DNA of 64,000 bases from an uncultured Clostridia bacterium. GTDB lineage: Bacteria > Bacillota > Clostridia > TANB77 > CAG-508. The notes beneath the pieces are model-generated. The model worked only from the letters and a program-made list of their open reading frames with translations, had not been told where the DNA came from and searched no databases. The translations under genes and the position numbers were made by a program. Shown in pieces: positions 61,601 to 64,000 of the stretch; position 1 is the first letter of the stretch; each line of letters opens with the position of its first letter. The stretch is from assembly GCA_947629045.1 (NCBI GenBank), contig CANRCF010000005.1:1-64000 (forward strand). The letters run 5' to 3'.

Positions 61601-63792
61601 TCTGCTTTACTGATGTTTCCTGAATTAGCCATATCATAAGAACTACCGGTTGATTCTCCTTCAAATCCTAATTTGCTCCAATCTATGGTAACGGTGAATG
61701 GTACATATTTGGTATCATCTCCGTCCATATCTACTACAATATCAAATGTTCTTGTTTTAACGTCTTCAGCTAATCTTTGAACTGTATCTGGGTTTAATGA
61801 CATTAATATTAAAATTTGGTTATCATTGCCATCCTTTTTATCCCAAACTTCTTTTCCAGTTACTACTTTAGTACCATTTTCAGCTGTTAAAACTGGAACT
61901 GTTATTTTTGTTTTTTCTGTTGGTGCTGTTTCAGATTTAATTACTATTGGTAAATAGTAATTGGTTTTTTCCTCACCATCAAATCCAGTAACATCTTTCA
62001 TTTTTGGCAATAAACCTGTTACACTGATGGTTACTCTTGTTGGATCTTGCTCTGCTTCAGCATTTGAGGTAAATTTAAGATTCAAGTTTTCTGTTTTTTG
62101 CCAATGATATGTGTTTGTCAATGCGTTTGTAATTTCTGTATTTGCAATATCGTCTGGATCAGTTACTGCAATTACATTAGATGGTTCACTAAAGATTACT
62201 TCGCTATAGTCTATAGTGTAAGTTACTGGTGCATACTCATCACCATCACCATCTATATCTACTACAACTACAAATTGTTTTGGATCGGCTCCGGTATTTA
62301 ACTTCATTAATAAAGTAATACCTAGCCCATCATCTCCAACTGTTTTAACAGATGTTCCACCTTCTGCATCTTTTGGTACTGTTACTGTCGTTTTCTTTGC
62401 TATAAATTTATCATTATTTATATTGTATAATAAAAAGTATCCGTCACTTCCCAATCCTGCATCTGCTTCAACATCTTGTTTTACAATAGTTCCTGTTAAA
62501 TTTATTTTAAGTGGGTCGCTTTCATCAACTTTCAATTCATAACTATCTTGTGATGTTCTTGCATAACCCCAATTGCTAGAAATATAATTTACATCTGCTT
62601 CTGGTAATTCATCTGCATTCGAAGTAAATGTTGCTTCAGATACTTCTTGGAATGTTACTCCGCTCCAGTCAATTGTGTATGTGCCTTCAGCATATTTATC
62701 ACTTGCACCATCCAAGTCTACTACTACTGTTATTGTTTTATCGTCAGCATTTTCATTTAATGATACTAATATAGCCATTTTTCCATTATCTTTATCATCA
62801 AATGCAGTATATGGTATAGATTTTTCTTCTCCATTTGATTTTAATATTACTGTCGTTGCTTCAGTTACTGTTCCTTCTACATCTAATACATATCCGAAAT
62901 AGTAACCTGTCTTTTTATCTCCACTAAATGTACTGTCTGGCACGTCTTTTTTTGCTTTTTCAATTAAACCTGTTAATTGACCACCTTCTGCTAAGGTAAG
63001 TTTTTTTGCATTTTCTTTGTCATAATTTCCATCAAATCCTAAGCCTTTTAATGCAGTTAAGAAAGTATTACTATCTTTTACACTTTGTCCTACTTCATCT
63101 AAACTTACTTTAAATTTAGTAATTTCACTCCATTTTGCAAAGAATACTGTGTCTGATGTGATTACTTCACTTTCTATTTTATCTAATGCAACTTCTGTTG
63201 TAGTGTCACTTCCTACTGTTACTTTTATCCATCCTGCTAATTTGTAGCCATTTCTAGTTGCTTCTGGTGCTGTACCTACTGTTTTTCCTTCTTCTACTTC
63301 TTTACTATTTAACACTTCTTGACCATCTACAAAAAATACATTGTATTTTGTAACTGGTTCCACTGGTTTTTCTAGTTCTGGTGCTTGTTGACCTTGTTTT
63401 AATACGTTATCTACATACCATATTTCCATTGGTAATGTTGGACTTACCTTTTTTGTTGCTCTTCCATTTACATATTCGTACCATTCTCCAAATGTATATG
63501 TATACATTTTTGGATATGGATAACCATCAGTTGTTTTTTTCTCTGCTACAAATATTGCTAAATCGTTTGCTCCTGCTATTGCTGCTTTTTCTCCTGTTAC
63601 TATTACTCCTGGTGTGAATTTGCTTTTTCCTATTACTATTGTTCCATCTGCTAGTTTGTATGTGTCTTTGTTACTACTTGATTCTACATTTTCAGGTAGA
63701 TTGTTTGTAACAGCTTTTACTGGAATTGTTATTGCTACAATAGCTAATATGATTAAGCTTATCGTTAGTAATTGTTTTATTCCTTTTTTCAT
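58663..63792 (-). CDS. Giant secreted surface protein 3 (1709 aa)
   Basis: Same signal peptide and N-terminal domain type as proteins 1 and 2, then an InlB-type repeat ending FFAKWSE. Four modules of about 155 aa follow, each with an acidic loop and a T-I-D-W/Y strand (VVDLDGASDKYAEGTYTIDW; VDIDGDGDEYAPVTYTIDY; VDMDGDDTKYVPFTVTIDW; KIDYDGEQGKEYLP). The loops could bind calcium. A further InlB repeat precedes two stretches that look like right-handed beta-helix (pectate-lyase-like): ITIDGQ-type strands around EITREVTIDGQKAG, and INRKLSIIGPSAGHAKLKL. It lacks the CTCGGGECC cluster and any sorting signal. AAGGAGAATAA precedes the ATG. Confidence 0.8.
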   Translation of the reverse strand: MKKGIKQLLTISLIILAIVAITIPVKAVTNNLPENVESSSNKDTYKLADGTIVIGKSKFTPGVIVTGEKAAIAGANDLAIFVAEKKTTDGYPYPKMYTYTFGEWYEYVNGRATKKVSPTLPMEIWYVDNVLKQGQQAPELEKPVEPVTKYNVFFVDGQEVLNSKEVEEGKTVGTAPEATRNGYKLAGWIKVTVGSDTTTEVALDKIESEVITSDTVFFAKWSEITKFKVSLDEVGQSVKDSNTFLTALKGLGFDGNYDKENAKKLTLAEGGQLTGLIEKAKKDVPDSTFSGDKKTGYYFGYVLDVEGTVTEATTVILKSNGEEKSIPYTAFDDKDNGKMAILVSLNENADDKTITVVVDLDGASDKYAEGTYTIDWSGVTFQEVSEATFTSNADELPEADVNYISSNWGYARTSQDSYELKVDESDPLKINLTGTIVKQDVEADAGLGSDGYFLLYNINNDKFIAKKTTVTVPKDAEGGTSVKTVGDDGLGITLLMKLNTGADPKQFVVVVDIDGDGDEYAPVTYTIDYSEVIFSEPSNVIAVTDPDDIANTEITNALTNTYHWQKTENLNLKFTSNAEAEQDPTRVTISVTGLLPKMKDVTGFDGEEKTNYYLPIVIKSETAPTEKTKITVPVLTAENGTKVVTGKEVWDKKDGNDNQILILMSLNPDTVQRLAEDVKTRTFDIVVDMDGDDTKYVPFTVTIDWSKLGFEGESTGSSYDMANSGNISKADKEMLTNDWGFKFELNDIHYKLLLQQGTPATFQGKLKQQTLNETAGFSNAEGYYVPVKIIVPKNKNLPENAWTVSLKHESEVYTEVKPSETDYTNGYIVVLFKVNEGSETLSYKIDYDGEQGKEYLPKEETIPVDFTFLSENHITYSYKNANGEDVTEVTNVYENEPVTLKDLSEISTDYRKFKEWTKDDGNEVVEEGLTTKHDEDLELKAHWILDADAFIQAVIKDSNSHAENYQRFVLTMGEDNNITIEAKNANLLLSEMNNTNIPGAIAYILQKGEIEKITLSTGSNKVEFTKEGTNNQVLSTMALDEDGQQLKEKIQTGAQALFAQVLGEAEPTMTLGKMALGKQSFSIELGDNIDSVELAEPDNKTYTFNFESKVVTVKNETELESALGNEKITTIKLGNDIEVTKKHEITREVTIDGQKAGEDGNYSITLQAEKTGVDTLLDVQSAGVTIQNVTLSDVKNPITVTSGSLKVAGIKVEGTKTESAITVAGSASLDVSGLTYDGEHYTKPAVKAGKSATVTFKDSGSKTAEKVEEMEKFETYETHQDKTVPGDTKTKVDEYNYVNYYNKAVNAKIYTTTFLNQVGSKKASFVRYNYYGKTVKAPSSEAPFNVFKSFDDDGKTYTCIGFTESSNKTTYSDSEPQLPTGSITVDENGNAKITGGDVMADLVAVSDKTYYAAYKVTDTVGTVVITDGSESGPKEALKQAIKDPAISTIYIKTNSEIDLTDENVTINRKLSIIGPSAGHAKLKLKNITIAKEAQDVFIHWVDITATDAENKNTLIDVQAEKFRLWQSSLTNASNADVESAIKYSGTKATVDIRWNTFDGTKIKNTFIDVDSALAGGTNISYNTFGKTNSANIESAVTIKDFDTSAKKGDDGNATISVASNDFTGAKYAVKLLKTVSGKEADISINSTADVNIAVQYATDSNQFGNIQIHPVGDFNQIKIKYIDESGSGSESDTLQGGSQVKVVTSMVVS

Positions 63793-63813
63793 ATTTTTTA
63801 TTCTCCTTCCTTT

Positions 63814-64000
63814 CTAGTTTCCTTTTACATTAGAAACTGATTTTATTGTGTCTTTTACATATATTGCTCCACTTGCTGGTATACTTACTGTCTTACTTGT
63901 TCCTCCTATACTTGTTAGGGTTGCTGTTCCTGCTACATGTTGTCCTTTTGAGTTTACAATGTATAGTCTATATTGTCCTGCTACACTCTCTTCTATTTTT
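63814..64000 (-). CDS. Big_2 / InlB-repeat protein 3, C-terminal part only
   Basis: The last 61 codons of a third copy of the Big_2 gene, cut by the window edge. The sequence from 63717 to 64000 is the same as in the other two cassettes by eye, and the ending SVSNVKGN is kept. A third leader/attenuator is expected about 1.2-1.6 kb beyond the window. Confidence 0.88.
   Translation of the reverse strand, partial: KIEESVAGQYRLYIVNSKGQHVAGTATLTSIGGTSKTVSIPASGAIYVKDTIKSVSNVKGN

Overview
The window is AT-rich and encodes a Clostridia-type Gram-positive: a sporulation protein of the YtxC family, YlmH, YlbF, a TIGR04086 membrane protein, GroES/GroEL with a CIRCE-like operator, and a tgt-to-secD/secF neighbourhood. 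TGA, TAG and TAA all act as stops. Most genes lie on the minus strand. The style (many small membrane proteins, toxin-antitoxin pairs, large secreted repeat proteins without LPXTG) fits an uncultured gut lineage; that placement is inference.

Layout. 1-6.8 kb: DUF4363/YetF pair, a small holin-like membrane protein, GlmU with a degraded uridylyltransferase site next to a UAP1-type pyrophosphorylase, a 179-bp palindromic element, and dinB. 6.8-10.3 kb: an accessory block with hicAB, a PIN toxin with a 59-aa partner, a prepilin/FGE-like surface protein and an XRE regulator; the toxin-antitoxin modules are separated by direct repeats. 10.3-16.9 kb: ylmH, dxs, a cytidylate-kinase-like gene, a MATE gene broken by one in-frame stop, two small genes and tRNA-Gln(CUG). 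16.9-23.9 kb: a complete lower-glycolysis run (gap, DUF1653, pgk, tpiA, gpmI, eno). 24-32 kb: a + strand orphan, groES-groEL, hemW, an M19 dipeptidase, a membrane zinc peptidase, ylbF and a GT4 glycogen-synthase-like gene. 32-36.5 kb: a second accessory block with an Rpn nuclease gene, a decayed Rpn copy and a second prepilin/FGE protein. 36.5-45.7 kb: DUF4912 and GH57 branching-type enzyme, ytxC, a reduced SecF-like gene, secD, TIGR04086, a frameshifted WG-repeat gene and tgt. 45.9-64 kb: three tandem surface-protein cassettes, each an Ig-like (Big_2) membrane-anchored protein followed by a 1362-1709 aa secreted protein.

The most interesting system is the regulation of the surface genes. Three loci begin with a good ribosome-binding site and a short leader ORF carrying an (AG)n dinucleotide tract (n = 11, 10 and 14) that encodes Arg-Glu repeats. 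At the two cassettes whose leaders lie in the window, a Rho-independent terminator hairpin sits between leader and structural gene. In only one of three reading phases does the leader run through the 5' arm of that hairpin and stop at its loop; in the other phases it stops upstream. Gain or loss of AG units would therefore switch a ribosome-controlled attenuator on or off. As assembled, the 51.8-kb locus is in the read-through phase and the 58.2-kb and 36.2-kb loci are not. I know of no described system with exactly this arrangement; the mechanism is inferred and untested.
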